A stretch of DNA of 64,000 bases, taken from assembly GCA_030407005.1 (NCBI GenBank), contig JAUDYN010000002.1, forward strand, positions 2,604,001 to 2,668,000, read 5' to 3'. Both the position numbers and the translations under genes were made by a program. The DNA is from Desarmillaria ectypa. Taxonomy: Eukaryota; Basidiomycota; Agaricomycetes; Agaricales; Physalacriaceae. Below the pieces are notes generated by a model, which saw only the letters and a program-made list of their open reading frames with translations, was not told the origin of the DNA and made no database searches. Below are positions 12,514 to 24,797 of the stretch, in pieces; positions within the stretch are counted from its first letter, which is position 1, and each line of letters opens with the position of its first letter.

Positions 12514-15124
12514 GGTGGTAAAGAGTAAACGATGAATTACGTTTGGCAAAGATATTTTCAGTCATGTCACAGGTCACAAACTCGCACCGTGACTGGAAAA
12601 ATTCTATCAGCTATGCAGGCTGAAATTGTCGCAAACTCAAGGATAAACAGAATCTATCAAAGCGCTTCTATCGCTGTAACCATCTGTTGTTGATACAGAG
12701 ATGCAAGTACAATCGGGGCTCACTCACTGCGAATCATCTAGGCATTTACCGGTACCTTCAAAGGCGTAAATTTGACCAGCACATTTATGCCAGGCAATTC
12801 CTAGTTATCGAGTAGTCTCTTACACGTATTATCACTTGTCTATTTCAACACGTAGTATTGATTGCTCTTCCGCTAATGCTGAGATTTGTCTTTCTTCCAT
12901 CGTAAGTACCTGTAAAGACGGTTCGGCGGTTATTCGCCCAGTGCTCATGCAACCGCCCAGTACGCTCATACCTCCAAGTGTGCCTCACAGTGCACTTGCT
13001 CCACTCCCTGCTGCCCTCCCAACGCAGTATATGTGACGAACACAGGATAATCTTCCGGGGAGTCATCTACGCGAGAACATGGCCGGGATGTGCCGAAATA
13101 CCTAAATTTTCTCAGTACCCCGAGATAGATTGTCGCGAATCATGACGGACGCCATCAGTGTCTTACGCATGAAGCACTAAATGAGAGTTAGCTGCTAGAA
13201 ATTACTCAGTGGGGTGGCGCTCAAAAAATCGGTTATGAGCATACAAGCTTAATGATGGCGTCCTTTGGAGGTGAATATTCGCACAGGGCTTCTATCTTGT
13301 TACTTAGTCCCATGGAGTCGACCGGGGTAGCCGGGGTACCAACAAGGACGTCCTAGAGTGACGTGACAGTATTTCGCACAATGTGGGCCTTCCACAGGCA
13401 TGCGGCAACCAAGAAGCAAGGATCCCGCGAAGACGAGTCCGAGATGTTCATGAAGGCGGAAACTTACTTTCATGCATGTCAGGATGATATGTTGTTTCTG
13501 ATGCTTCTTGATATTCGGTTGGGCAATCAATACAATATACACAAAGTTTGCGTACAGCTTGCATAGACTCATGAGTCCAATCTCCTGGGGTACGGCTGGA
13601 TCATTCAAGCGAAACCTTAGAGGCTTCGTCTTCTATGGGACACTCCAAGTGGACGACGAAGTTCTAGAGATGCTCCAGAACAACGAACGTAAGTATTTTC
13701 ATCCATCAGTAGATAGCCTGAAGTAACATACCCGTATCCGGAGTTCCGGCTTCGGGCTATACACGACCGAAGTCTAAGCGCAAAGCCAGGGAGGTACATT
13801 TGAGAACTGGGAAGCTGAATATTATCACTAGACACCATACTAACAAATGCCGACACTGCAGCAAGGTGCTCGAATAATCCTTCCCTGAGGAGTAGTGATT
13901 GCGTCGTTGAAAATATTATGCTCTCTTGGGGCAACGATTTTGATAAGGCTAGTCACGGATGCATACTTCGTTTCAGGAGCTGTGAGGATGTCCGGCAATG
14001 CCACGGTGTCAGGGACATATTCGGAATACGCTCTAATGGGCGAAAAGAATGTTGCAGATGCTGAACTGAAAGGGCATCCAGGAGTCAGCGCGAGGATCCT
14101 GGGATGCACCTACTGGCTAGTTTTCAAGAAAATTGTTCAAAGAATTTACATCAGGTGTAATATTTTCGATACTCGTCGATACAGTGTCCAAAACAGCTTG
14201 TTCGTGGGTACAAACCTGCATCCAAGTCTTACGTGAGCGACGTGTAGAATAACAGAGTTCTCAGACCGCATTATCACTGTATATGTGGTGGGCAAATGTA
14301 GGCGCCGGTAATGGGCGCCGGTTGCGTGTGAGTGCTTCAACAGACATTCAAAGGGGTGTCCGAGATTCTAGGCAACGCGTAGATTCGGTGCCCCATTGTA
14401 GTCTGATGGCAGGCATATGATGACGTCGTCGTGAAAACGCAAGTACAAGATAAAAGTCCTACGACAGAGGTCCCGAGCGTGAGACAGGAGTGCGGCGGGC
14501 CTACGGGTGATCAGAGGCACATAAGGGGTGCGTAATAATAGTCAGGTGAAGTGAAGGGGAGGTGTTTTTCAATCTTCCGGGAGTTACGCATTGAGGCAAT
14601 AGGCGAGTGAGATTCAAAGTCAGGTAATTTCGAAAGGTGGGTAGTTGGATCACGGGTTGTGGTACCATAGTATAGGCTATGGCGGGTGAGTGGCAAAAAA
14701 GCCGACTGTATCAGTTAAGCGGAGAAGAGAAAGACGCGAATACTTCATTCGACGGCTCCCTACTGGTCAGACCTTGAAGTGACAGTATCTGGAGCACAAA
14801 AGGAGCGCATTCCAAGGAACAAAAGGAATATATGATGACAGGGTCGAAGAGGAGAGGCATTCCGACATTTCATGGGACAATTGGAGAGATTCCAGGTGGC
14901 TCTGTTGTGGTGAATGAGAAGTTTCATGGTGAAGAAAATTGCTTACAGACAGAGCGTGTATTGGAGGGGATGATGACAGTTGCTTCCCGGTCATGAATGA
15001 GCACAAATATACGGTCCATGGTATTACTGAGAGACAAATGCCAATAAGACGCGTAGATTTGGGGTCTGAGAACAGTTTCTTCGCATGAGCAAAATAGATA
15101 CCAAGTTACCACATGATTTTAGAG
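12514..15124. other. gene-poor interval, no supported gene
   Basis: About 2.6 kb between RLP24 and the first copy of the duplicated segment. Short frames exist on both strands (for example 13895-14236 plus) but none has a recognisable domain, a convincing splice pattern or a conserved partner elsewhere in the window. I could not identify a transposase or reverse transcriptase remnant here. Confidence 0.5.
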
Positions 15125-17265
15125 GGTTTTCCTCACAACACGGAAAGCAGAGCGCTAGGATCGGGCAACACGTAGACAGAGGAGGTAGACCCTAATCCAA
15201 GGGAAATCTGGATGCAGAAGGACGGGTACATGATCCTCATAGGGCATCCTTCGTCTTTGGCACGGAGGAGGGCCTGAGACGAATATAAAGTCATTTCCCA
15301 CTTTTGGGACGACGGACTCGAATCGGAGATTCCTAGGGAAGAATTTGAACCCCAGACTTGTGCTGAAAGTGCTAAAGCTGAAGACTTGTACTCAGGGGGA
15401 GAAAAAGGGATTAGTACCAGAAATCTAAAGAAAGGGTGTGATACATACCGGATGTTGGATTTCAACATGTGAAAGGAGCTAGAGGATTCGCAATTCAGCG
15501 ATAAACGAAACGTGAGATCCTTGAGAGACTTTGAACGAGCTCCTCAGGAAAGTTCTTGCTCCGCTCGGCACAATAATTGGATTTGGCAGAGTGCAAGGAC
15601 TCCGCTAGGTCTGCCATCGTCGGACAAACAACAAGGCCATACGGGTGGCTCAAAAGAACCTAAAATTCAAACCGCGACGAATTGGGAATGAGCATTTTGC
15701 ACGGTGACAGTTCAAGGATCGATGTGGGCAATTTCTGCCAGGTAAACTGCACTGGTAGACTGATAAATAGGACCATTAGCAAGATAATATTTATTAGAAC
15801 AGAGTAGACAAACGATGAGAGAGGAATTGCGGCAACCAATTGCGATCGGCAGTTCCGATGGTTTTGATTTGTAACCCTATTTCTGCAAATCGTAACCACC
15901 ACCACCATCATCTTCGACACTGACAGCACACTACCAGTATCGTCTGCTACAGCGAAGGGATCTGGTTCAGTCTACAACGATTATGATGGATTTTTCTCAC
16001 TTACAAGGCTGATCTTGCGGACTTTTACCGTGGCTTGCTCTTGCAAGTTGCGCCTCTTGAAGGCGATAGACACATACAAGCCTCTCATGTTGCTCTGGGA
16101 CTATCCTGATGATAGAAAAGACCTCAAGAAGCAAAGATGACGAGGATAGGCAACGGCGATAGCACTCAGACGCAATCTCACGGATCGACCGTCAAGATAA
16201 TCGGAGAATAGGACATTGCAACAAAGGGGGTGCTCTTCTTGAAGCTTTCAGCGAGCAATAGAGTCACCTAGCAAGATAATCGACCCCAGGAGCATGGAGG
16301 ATGAGGAGGCGACGCTCTCAAAGCTGGATTCTCAGAAGAGATGGGTGGGGCCAGAAGGTGCGTTGCTGCATTCTTGATTTGCTTCTTGAAAGGTAATCTT
16401 GCGCCTTGCAACCCAGACGAATACCGTGGCGTTGAGTCCTTTGAGGTCCGTGCATACCTACTTGGTGGGCTGGCAGGTCATTATTCTTGATGAATTTTTG
16501 CAGATGGTGAGTATTGTCTTGATAATTCACTCCAGTATGGGGCACCTAAACGATGCTGTTCATTTCAGTGGTGGTTGTACATCACTGATACAGGATAACG
16601 CGACATACACACGGTCCCGAGCCTTTTATTGACGTGACATGAAAATGACTCATTCTGTCACGTCACACAGGCGTACGTCCGCGTTAATGCCCCGGAGCCA
16701 GAGGCGAAATATGGCAAAGATTTGAACGGAAGATACAAAGGATTTACCGGCGTCGAAGACCGCAGAGTCCTGAAAAGATCATATTCTCACCTGTGCATCT
16801 GTCTTGCGCGTGGATATCACCAAGGACTAGGAGCAAGAGCGAGGAACACATTCCTTCAGGCTGACTTGGTGACGGCTTCGACGTTTTGAATCGCTAGCAA
16901 CGGTATCTGTTTCAAGATGAGGTGAAACGAACCAAACGTTTCCTGGTCATCGTATCCCCGACGTCCTGGTCGGCATGTCCATTCTGATTATTCGGCCTCG
17001 AGGCTGTCAGGCGCTCTGCGATGCGCCCCTACAAATTTGACCCAGTCTTCCGGTTCAGGACCCTTCCCTCGATGGGAACGGCGTCTACTGCCTGTGACTG
17101 CAAACCTGAGTCGTGTCAATCAGGATCGGAAAGAAACTTCTTCGATTAGGGTCCTTACGACTTTCTGTGGTCCGGACTGGCGCATGTTCAAAAGGAAACA
17201 AAAGGGCACCAATTTCGGCTACTTGGCAATATTTTTTACGAAGCTAGACACCTAAAATTTTTGAC

Positions 17266-17272
17266 TATTTAA
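17266..17272 (+). promoter_or_regulatory. TATA-like element of tail-anchored gene, copy 1
   Basis: TATTTAA lies 48 bp upstream of the ATG at 17320. The equivalent position upstream of the paralogue at 49733 carries a better TATATAAAA (49678-49686). The flanking sequence is conserved between the two copies, so this is probably the core promoter in both; the initiation site is not known. Confidence 0.4.
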
Positions 17273-17319
17273 GCTGCGTGAATATTTCGGTTTCCTGCGC
17301 CGCCCTTTTATCCCCCAAA

Positions 17320-17932
17320 ATGCCTTGTTATCGCTCCTGCAAGAAATTTGTCCCTCGTTCTCCTCCTCCCACCTATGATGAAGCTCTTCATCAGTATTCC
17401 TCTTCTTCTCTCCACCTCTCAGTCGGCGCGTATGCCGCGCGCCACCATCCGGGCCCTCTTTCTCACAAGGTACAGTATCCTACTGTCTTCTCTTTATTGC
17501 AGTGCGCTAATTTGTTTCAGTCTGAAGGAGAGTACACGTACACGTACATGCCTATTCCACAAGCACCTGCAATTGTTCCCCATACCAGCCGAGTAAGTCG
17601 GTTGTAATTTCTGTAGAGAAGTCACGCTGATTATCCTAGTTCATCGTTCCTCCTCACTATGATCTCGATGACTATATCGAGCACGATAGTGAAGAAGCGG
17701 ATGAAGACGAGGACGAGGACGCCTGGGACAGTGACAATGAGGACGACCAAGAGGAAGACGAGGATGAGGATGAGGACGAGGGACATCACTATCATTATGA
17801 CGGGGCACTCAAAGTGCTCGCTGCCACGCCACTGGTCAGTGAGATATCCTTCCTTCAGACACCATTTCTCACTGCCATTCCTCACATCAGTGTCTTCTGG
17901 TCCTTCTTGCGTGGGCATCTTACTTTGCTTGA
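17320..17932 (+). CDS. small acidic tail-anchored membrane protein, paralogue 1 (unknown family)
   Basis: Four exons, all joined at phase 0: 17320-17469, 17521-17592, 17640-17834 and 17891-17932, giving 152 aa. The protein begins MPCYRSCKKFVPRSPPPTYD, has a Ser/Ala/His middle, then a Pro-rich segment ending PHTSR. Next comes FIVPPHYDLDDYIE, a long Asp/Glu tract (about residues 86-120), a HHYHYD patch, and a hydrophobic C-terminus made by joining exons 3 and 4 (LKVLAATPL plus CLLVLLAWASYFA). There is no N-terminal signal peptide, so the layout suggests a tail-anchored protein with an acidic cytosolic domain (inference). The paralogue at 49733 has the same exon number, phases and N-terminus. 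I do not recognise the family and assign no function. Confidence 0.72.
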
Positions 17933-18153
17933 AAGATGCCTTCTTCGTTCTCTTCTTGCATGTATACCCTAGTCACCTTCGTAACCATTTTTACCAGCAT
18001 CGTTTTGCGAAAGCCGATAAGCAAGTGTTTTCTTGAATTATATGGCATCATTTATGTCGCTATTTTATGATTGGTCGGTTCTTGAGCAAGGAAAGTTGTA
18101 TATCATTTCAGTTGAGATTATAAACAAATTCTACATGTCTAAAAATTCGTGTT

Positions 18154-19189
18154 CTAACATTTCTTCTGTGAAATGACCAAGAACGTCTGGTAAGGATATT
18201 CGAAAGTGCCTTGGCTTTCGTCTATCCACACCTTATCATCGCCTCGCTCTACGATGGCCTTGAGGCTATCTAATACCTTAGACCTGACGTCGTCAGGTAA
18301 AGTCTGGATGTAGCTTTTACTGTTTGCTCTATCCACCGCGAGTGAGACGTTGCAAGGCAAGGTATACGCCCAAGTCTTCTCTACTGGCGGTTCAAAGAGT
18401 TTTTTGTAAGAATCAATATCAAAAGTCTTGCGCCACAAGCCTAGACGGAACTGAGGAGTGCCGTCTTCATGCTGCTCGATTTCATTCCTCAGTTGAGCAA
18501 CCCATCGTGCCGCATCCCTGATGGACACAAGCATCAGATACATGGTACGGGGTGTATAGAATGAAGGGATGCACCTATCCTCGAGGTTCCAAATGAAAGC
18601 GACAACTCCACCTGGCTTGAGGATTCTGGCGAACTCGATAGAGGCAGCGTCAAAATCAGGGCACCAATGAAATGCCTGCATTAATGAAGTGAGAAGCCCT
18701 CTACCGGGAACAAACGACGTGCCTGAGCAATCGTGACGAGGTCCGCCCAACCGTCTTCAATGTTGGTGGTATCAAATGTACCCTCCCTCGCAGAGACACG
18801 TTCATCTTGAACGGCCTTGACGAAGACGTCACGCATTCCAGCGCTAGGTTCCACAGCTCTCAGTTCTTGGATTGCGCCGGAGAAATCTGGGTGCTTGAGG
18901 AGTGCTTTGGTGAACAGACCTGTTCCAGCACCAATTCTATGTTCGTGGATGTGTTCAGAAGGACATTTGGACTCGAGTATGGTTCACGTACTCGGCGACA
19001 TTGAACGGAGGTGTAGCCTTTACTGCTTCCCTTATCGCAGACAAGGCAATGGATTGATACGACGGTCGTGCGCTGAACGCAGTATTCAAGATAAACGCCT
19101 CGCGTATATCAAACCGACACATACCGGTCATATAGTTCGTTTGTGCCGGAACCAAATCCACTCTGTGCGACGTTGTGAACGATAGCCAT
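18154..19189 (-). CDS. SAM-dependent methyltransferase (type 11-like)
   Basis: Small soluble methyltransferase; substrate unknown. Start MAIVHNVAQSGFGSGTNELY at 19189. A GT-AG intron joins LYDR to ARPSYQSIALSAI; another joins PFNVAE to IGAGTGLFTKALL, which forms SAM motif I (VAEIGAGTGLFT). AVEPSAGM is the acidic motif-II region. The next intron (18676-18722, 47 nt) begins GCACGT, a GC donor, and joins DLVTIAQ to AFHWCPDFD. EFARILKPGGVVAFIWNLED is motif III. The C-terminal half (EQHEDGTPQF, ANSKSYIQTLPDDVRSKVL, FEYPYQTFLVISQKKC) resembles the fungal and Dictyostelium methyltransferases described as type 11. Complete and intact. It stands alone, about 200 bp right of the duplicated segment. Confidence 0.85.
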
Positions 19190-20311
19190 ACCTCTTTGGA
19201 GAAGAAACAATAGGGAAGATGGCGCGATATGCTGCCTTTTAAGACGGGATTGGAAGGAAAGAAACGGTCGAGTCATGCGGCTTTACGGTCCGATAATCGA
19301 TAATCCTTGACCGTTGTCTGCCCACACCGTACAATCCTCCTTTGGTCATCTCTGTTGGGATTTTTCTGGAAAGTTCTAGAAGGAGCAATCCGGCATCATG
19401 CCGAGAGTCGATAAGTAAGCACCAGAGGAGTAGTACATTCTAGATTCTAGTGCGAAGGTAGGAGCCATAGAATAACAATTTCTTTACATCTGGCTTTACC
19501 AGCCTGGAGTCTACCCTGCACAATACCTAGGATTCCAACAATCTCGTCTGTCTTTTTCTAACCTAAATGTGGGAGAAAGAAGTTGCCTACATATTCTAGG
19601 AAACGGCAACTCGGACTCGGGAGCGGCGTACAGAATACAAGATCAATGTTCGCCAATCCTGAGTACAGAAATGAACTTCATATAGATTTTTGTTACAAGG
19701 ATGTCGCTAGGGCACCATGTCAGCAAGGAAAGACAGACGACCTTACACATTCTTCCTGAAACCAGAAGAAAGGCAAGCATGAAATCAGCAACAAGTCTCT
19801 GTCAACCATGGAGCAAATTTGTACAAATGCAATCAAAATATTAAGCAATCAATGCCATCGAACAATCAATTGCTATCTCTGCAGGCCAAGGTGTTAATAC
19901 TTCCATTCGCTTTGTGCTTCTGAATGAGAAGCGGATCCTCATTGACATTGCTAGACTGCAGTAAATTCACAAGTACATCAGGAAGCAGTCCAAAACATGT
20001 GAAAGTGAGGATGCCTTTGGCGCACTTGGTAAGAGCGAGTGGGCTTTTTAGCATCATGCCTAAGCGCCAGCTTCTAGGAGAGGTTAATGCTCTTTATGCA
20101 TCAATCACATTTTATCAAGAATTTTTCAGGGACCATGTAAATCTTGAAGCTAACACAAACATGCCCAACCCCATTGACTCCAGTCTTTTGAATCAATAAA
20201 TATATATTAATACAGTGCCATGTTCACATTTGCAAGAGTTGTGGATAGAAAAAAATTTCCTCCCTCCGATCAACTATCTGTCTTCGTGATTGTGCATGGA
20301 CCTTGGCACCT
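19190..20311. other. intergenic, no supported gene
   Basis: AT-rich spacer between the methyltransferase and the inverted-repeat element. Only short frames without recognisable domains (for example 19924-20199 plus). Confidence 0.5.
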
Positions 20312-20934
20312 AGGGTTGCGCACGAAACCTCCAGGGGGTTAAGTTGCAATGTTTTTCCTGCCCTTCCCACAAGAGAAAGTCTTATAGAAGGGTTTTTCGA
20401 TACAGTAATTTACCTTTACTTACCTATCACGTGCATAACCGCAGAGTCTTCGCGTTTGTACACATTTTTTTGATCTGTACTTCACCTGGAAATTTTACAT
20501 ATCTATGATTGTATTTTGTAAATATAATATACATGCAGCACTAGTGAATCCTTCTGCTGAGTGGGCAGTCATATAACAGGTAAGTTACCTTGATGAGAAT
20601 CAGATACAAGTCTTTTTGGGAGTTCCACGAGTACGAGTACATAATAAACACTGGATGAAAAACAATGCATTTTTACCTATGAATACATATCATTGAATCC
20701 TATTGCGTTGATATTGTATTTACAAAGTAAGGCATGAGTTCCGTAAGCTTTTGCAGTAAATTACAATTCAAGAGAGTAAAAAAGCGCGAAGGTAAAAATG
20801 ACGGAAAAGATTCCATAATTGTCGTGCGTCCGTCATATCATTATGCATGTGACATTGTATCAAAACACACCTTTCCAGGAGGGGTCGGTAGAAACCTGTA
20901 ATTTGCACCCCCTGGGAGTTTCGTAGACAACCCT
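20312..20934. mobile_element. MITE-like non-autonomous DNA element
   Basis: The ends are inverted repeats. The left end starts AGGGTTGCGCACGAAACCTC at 20312 and the right end, read on the minus strand, starts AGGGTTGTCTACGAAACTCC at 20934. Both continue AGGGGGT, and weaker similarity goes on for about 100 bp (a shared TTTTxGATACA stretch inward on each side). The 623-bp interior is AT-rich and has no coding frame of note, which fits a miniature inverted-repeat element without its own transposase. I cannot define a clean target-site duplication. The right end is 41 bp from the 3' end of the tRNA-Gln gene. Confidence 0.55.
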
Positions 20935-20975
20935 GCAAGTTCTGTTGCTCCGGAACGCAAAACTGTAACCATCAA

Positions 20976-21069
20976 AGGTCTTACCAGGGTTCGAACCTGG
21001 GTTCCAGGAAGCTGATTATATAAGCGACAAAGTCAAAATCCTGAGTGATAACCACTACACTATAAGACC
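20976..21069 (-). tRNA. tRNA-Gln (anticodon TTG) with 22-nt intron
   Basis: Read on the minus strand. The 5' acceptor strand GGTCTTA pairs with TAAGACC, followed by T as discriminator. The A box TAGTGTAGTGG and the B box GGTTCGAAC are both present. The anticodon stem CAGGA/TCCTG encloses the loop TTTTGA-T with anticodon TTG. The 22-nt intron (21011-21032 on plus) sits one base 3' of the anticodon, the canonical nuclear tRNA intron position. Mature length is 72 nt before CCA addition. Confidence 0.9.
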
Positions 21070-21565
21070 ATGTTATTTGATGACTTTGTAAATTTATATT
21101 AGTTATCAGAAAGAGTGATGCTAGCTCTTAACGAGTCCTAACATTGGCTGACAAGTCTTCGCTGAGTTAAATCGCTTTATAGCAAGAAGCAAAGGCAGCA
21201 AGAATCTGCGCGAGCTTGAGGTACCCTCACTATAGTTGTCGGATAGTCCTGACTCAATATGACGATCAAACGAAAAGGACACCTTCAGCCGTAAGACTAC
21301 TCACAAAAACAAAAGGCCACCGCCAACCGCTGACACAATATAACCAATCCTGCGAGAGGGCAAAAAAATAGCCACCATGTCCACTACTACGCCCTACATT
21401 CCACGCCGGATCTTTTCTTGCTTTGGCTCTGGTTTTGGTATATAAGGCGATTCGTGAAATAGGCCATAACAATACAAAGCGTTGACATTGTTAGGTGGGA
21501 ATACTTGCATAGGGAAGTCGATGCTAATGCTGTTCTCGCTGTCGGATATAACTGGCCTAAAAATT

Positions 21566-21603
21566 GCAAGAATCCAAGGCGATAACCACTTCACTACAAA
21601 ACC
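21566..21603 (-). pseudogene. tRNA-like 5' half (possible tRNA remnant or SINE head)
   Basis: On the minus strand the sequence GGTTTTGTAGTGAAGTGGTT followed by ATCGCCTTGG resembles the first 38 bases of the neighbouring tRNA-Gln and matches the A-box pattern. No B box, anticodon-stem partner or acceptor 3' strand follows, so it is not a functional tRNA as read. Confidence 0.35.
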
Positions 21604-22174
21604 TATCAGACAAAGATCTCATGCCTGTATATGTAGAAAATAGTATTGACAATGATGTTTCGATATGAGACGCGTCGACATTTACTTATATGCACATGTC
21701 GGATTTTCGCAGTCATAGAATGTGATCACAAGAAGCTGAAACCCAAGCGTGGATCCAGTCGAGGTTGAGACGTTCGACCTCCTTTTGTTAATTTTGCATC
21801 CCCATGGTGACGGGCGATCCTTATGATAGTTTCGAAGCCGCACAAACTTGCCGTATCGCTGATACGATATCTCAGTATTTCATCGACGGTTCACAATCCT
21901 ACAGTGCGTTATCGCGAATGCGCCTGGGTACGGGGCTACGCTTTGTCCAGCTCTCGCCATGAGCTATCTTGGAAATGAAGTCTTGAGGCGGATAGATCTG
22001 GTCGCCGTATCGAATGAGCCTGGCCTAGCAGGCCCCCGAGTGTAAGCGATATAGCGGAGGGCTTGGTCGTCGTCGCCGTGGCGTGAGACTCGCGCACATG
22101 GAAGTTTGTCACAAAGTTACTTAATAGCTTTGATAAGAGACGATCATACTTGATCCCTTTCACTTCCGGCTATC

Positions 22175-24336
22175 ATGTCTGCGACTGCTGGTGCACCCAA
22201 GACCTTGGAGGAACTCAAGAATATTTTGAAGGATGATATCAAAGTCAAGGTTGCTGGTAAGGACTGCCTGAAATACGAATTGGCTTTGGGCTTAATGCTA
22301 TCAAGGAATCGACGGTAGGAACTTGCTTGCTGCAACATTAGTGCATTCTGACGCGTCTACTAGTTGACGGAGTACTTCGTGGCAAGTTCATGGTGCGAGT
22401 TCCGTTCTATTTTGTTCGAGACGCGCGTTGAAGATCTCTTAGAGCAAAGATAAATTTATCAGTGCAGTATCGTCGGACGGATTTGGCTTTTGCAGCGTCA
22501 TATTGTACGTTTAACACACCTTTCGGATCTCGCAAGCTCAATGGCGCCCACAGTGGCTGGGACATACATGACACCGTCTATTCACGAGAGCTACTAATAT
22601 CGAACAAGACCAATGGCTACCGGGACATCCTAGCACGTATCGATCTCTCCACCTACCGTCGCATTCCCTGGGAAGATGATGTGCCTTTCTTCTTGGTGTC
22701 TTTCTTGGATCCCGATACGAAAGAACCACTCGTAGTTGACCCAAGGGGTATCTTGAGGATCACGACTGAACGGGCGGCATCACTAGGCTTCGAGTGTTTT
22801 GCTGGTGTAGAATACGAGGTTAGCCGTTTCTCCATATGTGGATGTGAACTGACGCATGTTTCTATTAGTTCTTCAACTTCAAAGGCTAGTCGTGTGACCA
22901 AGACCAACATTCTTCTTATACACTGCCCACAGAAACGCCAGGGTCACTATCAAAGAAGAAGTACCACAACTTGAAACCGCTGACACCAGGAAGTAGGCTA
23001 TTTTGTCAATACTTCGATTCTCTCATTCATATATATTAAGTGCACGGGTACTCTCTTCTGCGTACTCAACTGAACAACGAGTACTTTCATCATATTTTCA
23101 ATTTGGGCGCCAAATTTGGCGTTGACATTGAAGGACATCGTACGTTCCCACACTAACACTTCATACTTCCTGACGCGTACATCCGATAGACACCGAAACC
23201 GGTCCTGGAGTCCTAGAGACCGCCTTGGCTTATACTACTGCTCTTCGAATGGCTGACAACGCAATACTATTCAAGTACCTAACGAAAAGCATTGGTATGC
23301 AGCAAGGCATCATTCCAAGCTTCATGGCCAAGCCTTGGAACAAAGTTCGTCACTACGATATATTAATGGATGCCGCTTCTAACCTTACATACAGCTTCCA
23401 GGCTGTAGCGGGTACGAATCCTCTACATCTCCCACATCTCCCACCACTAACGGCCCTTATAGTCATATTCATGTCTCTCTACGAAACAACCAGGGTCAAA
23501 ATATATTCGCACTTCCCCGATCTGATGTTGCGATAGGGCGTGAAGGAGCTGCTTTCGAAGATACCAAGTACATAAGCGAAGCAGCTGAGCAGTTCCTTGC
23601 CGGTATTCTTGACGGTGTTGCTGACAGTCAGTTTACTATCATTTACTATCAATCATTTCGTGAGTACTGACAGACTCCATGCTAGTCATGCCCCTGGAAA
23701 GTAATCGACATTCGAACTGCCATTGCTTTTCTTACCTCCGCTGCAGTTGGTCCCTACCATCAACGGCTACAAGCGCCTAGTAGGCGGGGAAGCGTTCTGG
23801 GCGCCAAACGCTGTTACATACGGCTACGATTCCCGTGCAGCGTCCATCCGTATCCTCTCGCCGCCTTCAGTCCCTCCCGCGGCGACGAGGTTCGAAGTTC
23901 GTATACCTGGGGCGGACATGAATCCATATTTCGCCTTGAGTGCAGTTTTCCTCCTCGGTCTAAGGGGTATCGAGAAGAAGCTCAAGCTCACAATATCGCC
24001 TATCAGCCATTTTACGCCTGAGGACAAGAAGAACGGGAAGGTAGGCCGTATGGCGTCGATGTTGCCCCGCCCTGGGGTCTTACAGCTTTGATTAGGTGAA
24101 GATGCTTCCAATGTCGCTGGAGGCTGCCACGATCCAGATGATGAAGCCAGAAAGTATCGCCAGAGAGCCAGAAATGCTAGGTGATGTGTTCGTTGAACAC
24201 TATGGTGGAACGCGAGAACATGAGGTCAAGTTGTGGAACGAGGCTGTTACTGATTGGGAGGGTGAGTTTATTGTCTTATGCGGCTGGGGTATCTGATTGA
24301 TTTGACATAGTGGAACGCTACATTGAGCTGGCATGA
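22175..24336 (+). CDS. FluG-type glutamine synthetase-like protein (GS catalytic domain)
   Basis: Member of the glutamine synthetase superfamily, closest in layout to the C-terminal GS domain of fungal FluG. Such proteins may ligate glutamate to an amine; the substrate here is unknown. Start MSATAGAPKTLEELKNILKD. Catalytic-domain markers seen across about 12 short exons: FGFCSVIFGWDIHD, EGHHTETGPGVLETALAYT, KLPGCSGHIHVSLRNNQGQN, PTINGYKRLVGGEAFWAPN and RFEVRIPGADMNPYFALS. The C-terminus WEVERYIELA is typical. The intron at 22885-22932 starts with GC. One join is irregular: after DIMPL (to 23695) the only GT donor (23701) leaves four extra bases before LVPTINGY, giving a frameshift. Either a non-standard donor is used, or this is a small indel or assembly error. 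Confidence 0.85.
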
Positions 24337-24797
24337 GTACGTAGAGTTATGACGTGAGGTCGGGGATCGTTGGACAGTTTAATATACATATTTAACTCTT
24401 TCGAGGAGGGTCTGGCCCAGCCATCGTTGAGCAAGCTACCAATTCATTGCCTACCCTTCTTTTCCATGATACGAAGGATCATAGATTTTCTCTCCCAGCA
24501 CAAGAACAGTAATCGCCTAAGCACGAGTTGTTACAAGGATAGACTTGAAAATTACTGGCCACAGATAGTGCAGTCTCGGGGTGGACTTGTATTCATGGGT
24601 GTACTAGATATTAGTTCTGTAAGAACTCCATCCACCCGGTCGGTTTTCAATACTGTTACTTGGGCTTGACATTGGGCCATCGTGACATGATTGGTGTGCT
24701 TATCCGCCGAACAAATATGCAACAGTATATGTTCTCCTAGATGGGTTGTGCGGTACCTACAGCTAATACCTCCAACAGCCATAGCAACTTGCAGACA

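Larger units (their letters stand above)
15125..17950 (+). repeat. segmental duplication, copy 1
   Basis: This stretch aligns co-linearly with 47520-50340. Shared landmarks in the same order are: a frame reading EEVD..P....WMQK.GY (15181/47590); the motif around 15548; the block GCGACGAATTGGGAATGAGC (15674/48090); a core of about 400 bp (16250-16660 / 48690-49100) that looks roughly 95% identical by eye; CGGCCTCGAGGCTGTCAG (near 16991/49403); and the tail-anchored protein gene at the right end. Between landmarks the copies differ by many small indels. The left part in copy 1 is broken by stops and frameshifts relative to copy 2, so any gene there has decayed. Orientation is the same in both copies. 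No terminal repeats or target-site duplications were found. Confidence 0.8.

Noticed and set aside
15660..15929. Hydrophobic minus-strand frame conserved in both duplicated copies (also 48077-48355)
   Set aside because: The two translations look related only because the DNA is duplicated; substitutions do not favour synonymous changes by eye and no other exon supports a minus-strand gene.
12514..22174. Possible retrotransposon remnants in the gene-poor interval
   Set aside because: No LTR pair, primer-binding site, polypurine tract or recognisable polymerase or integrase motif was found.
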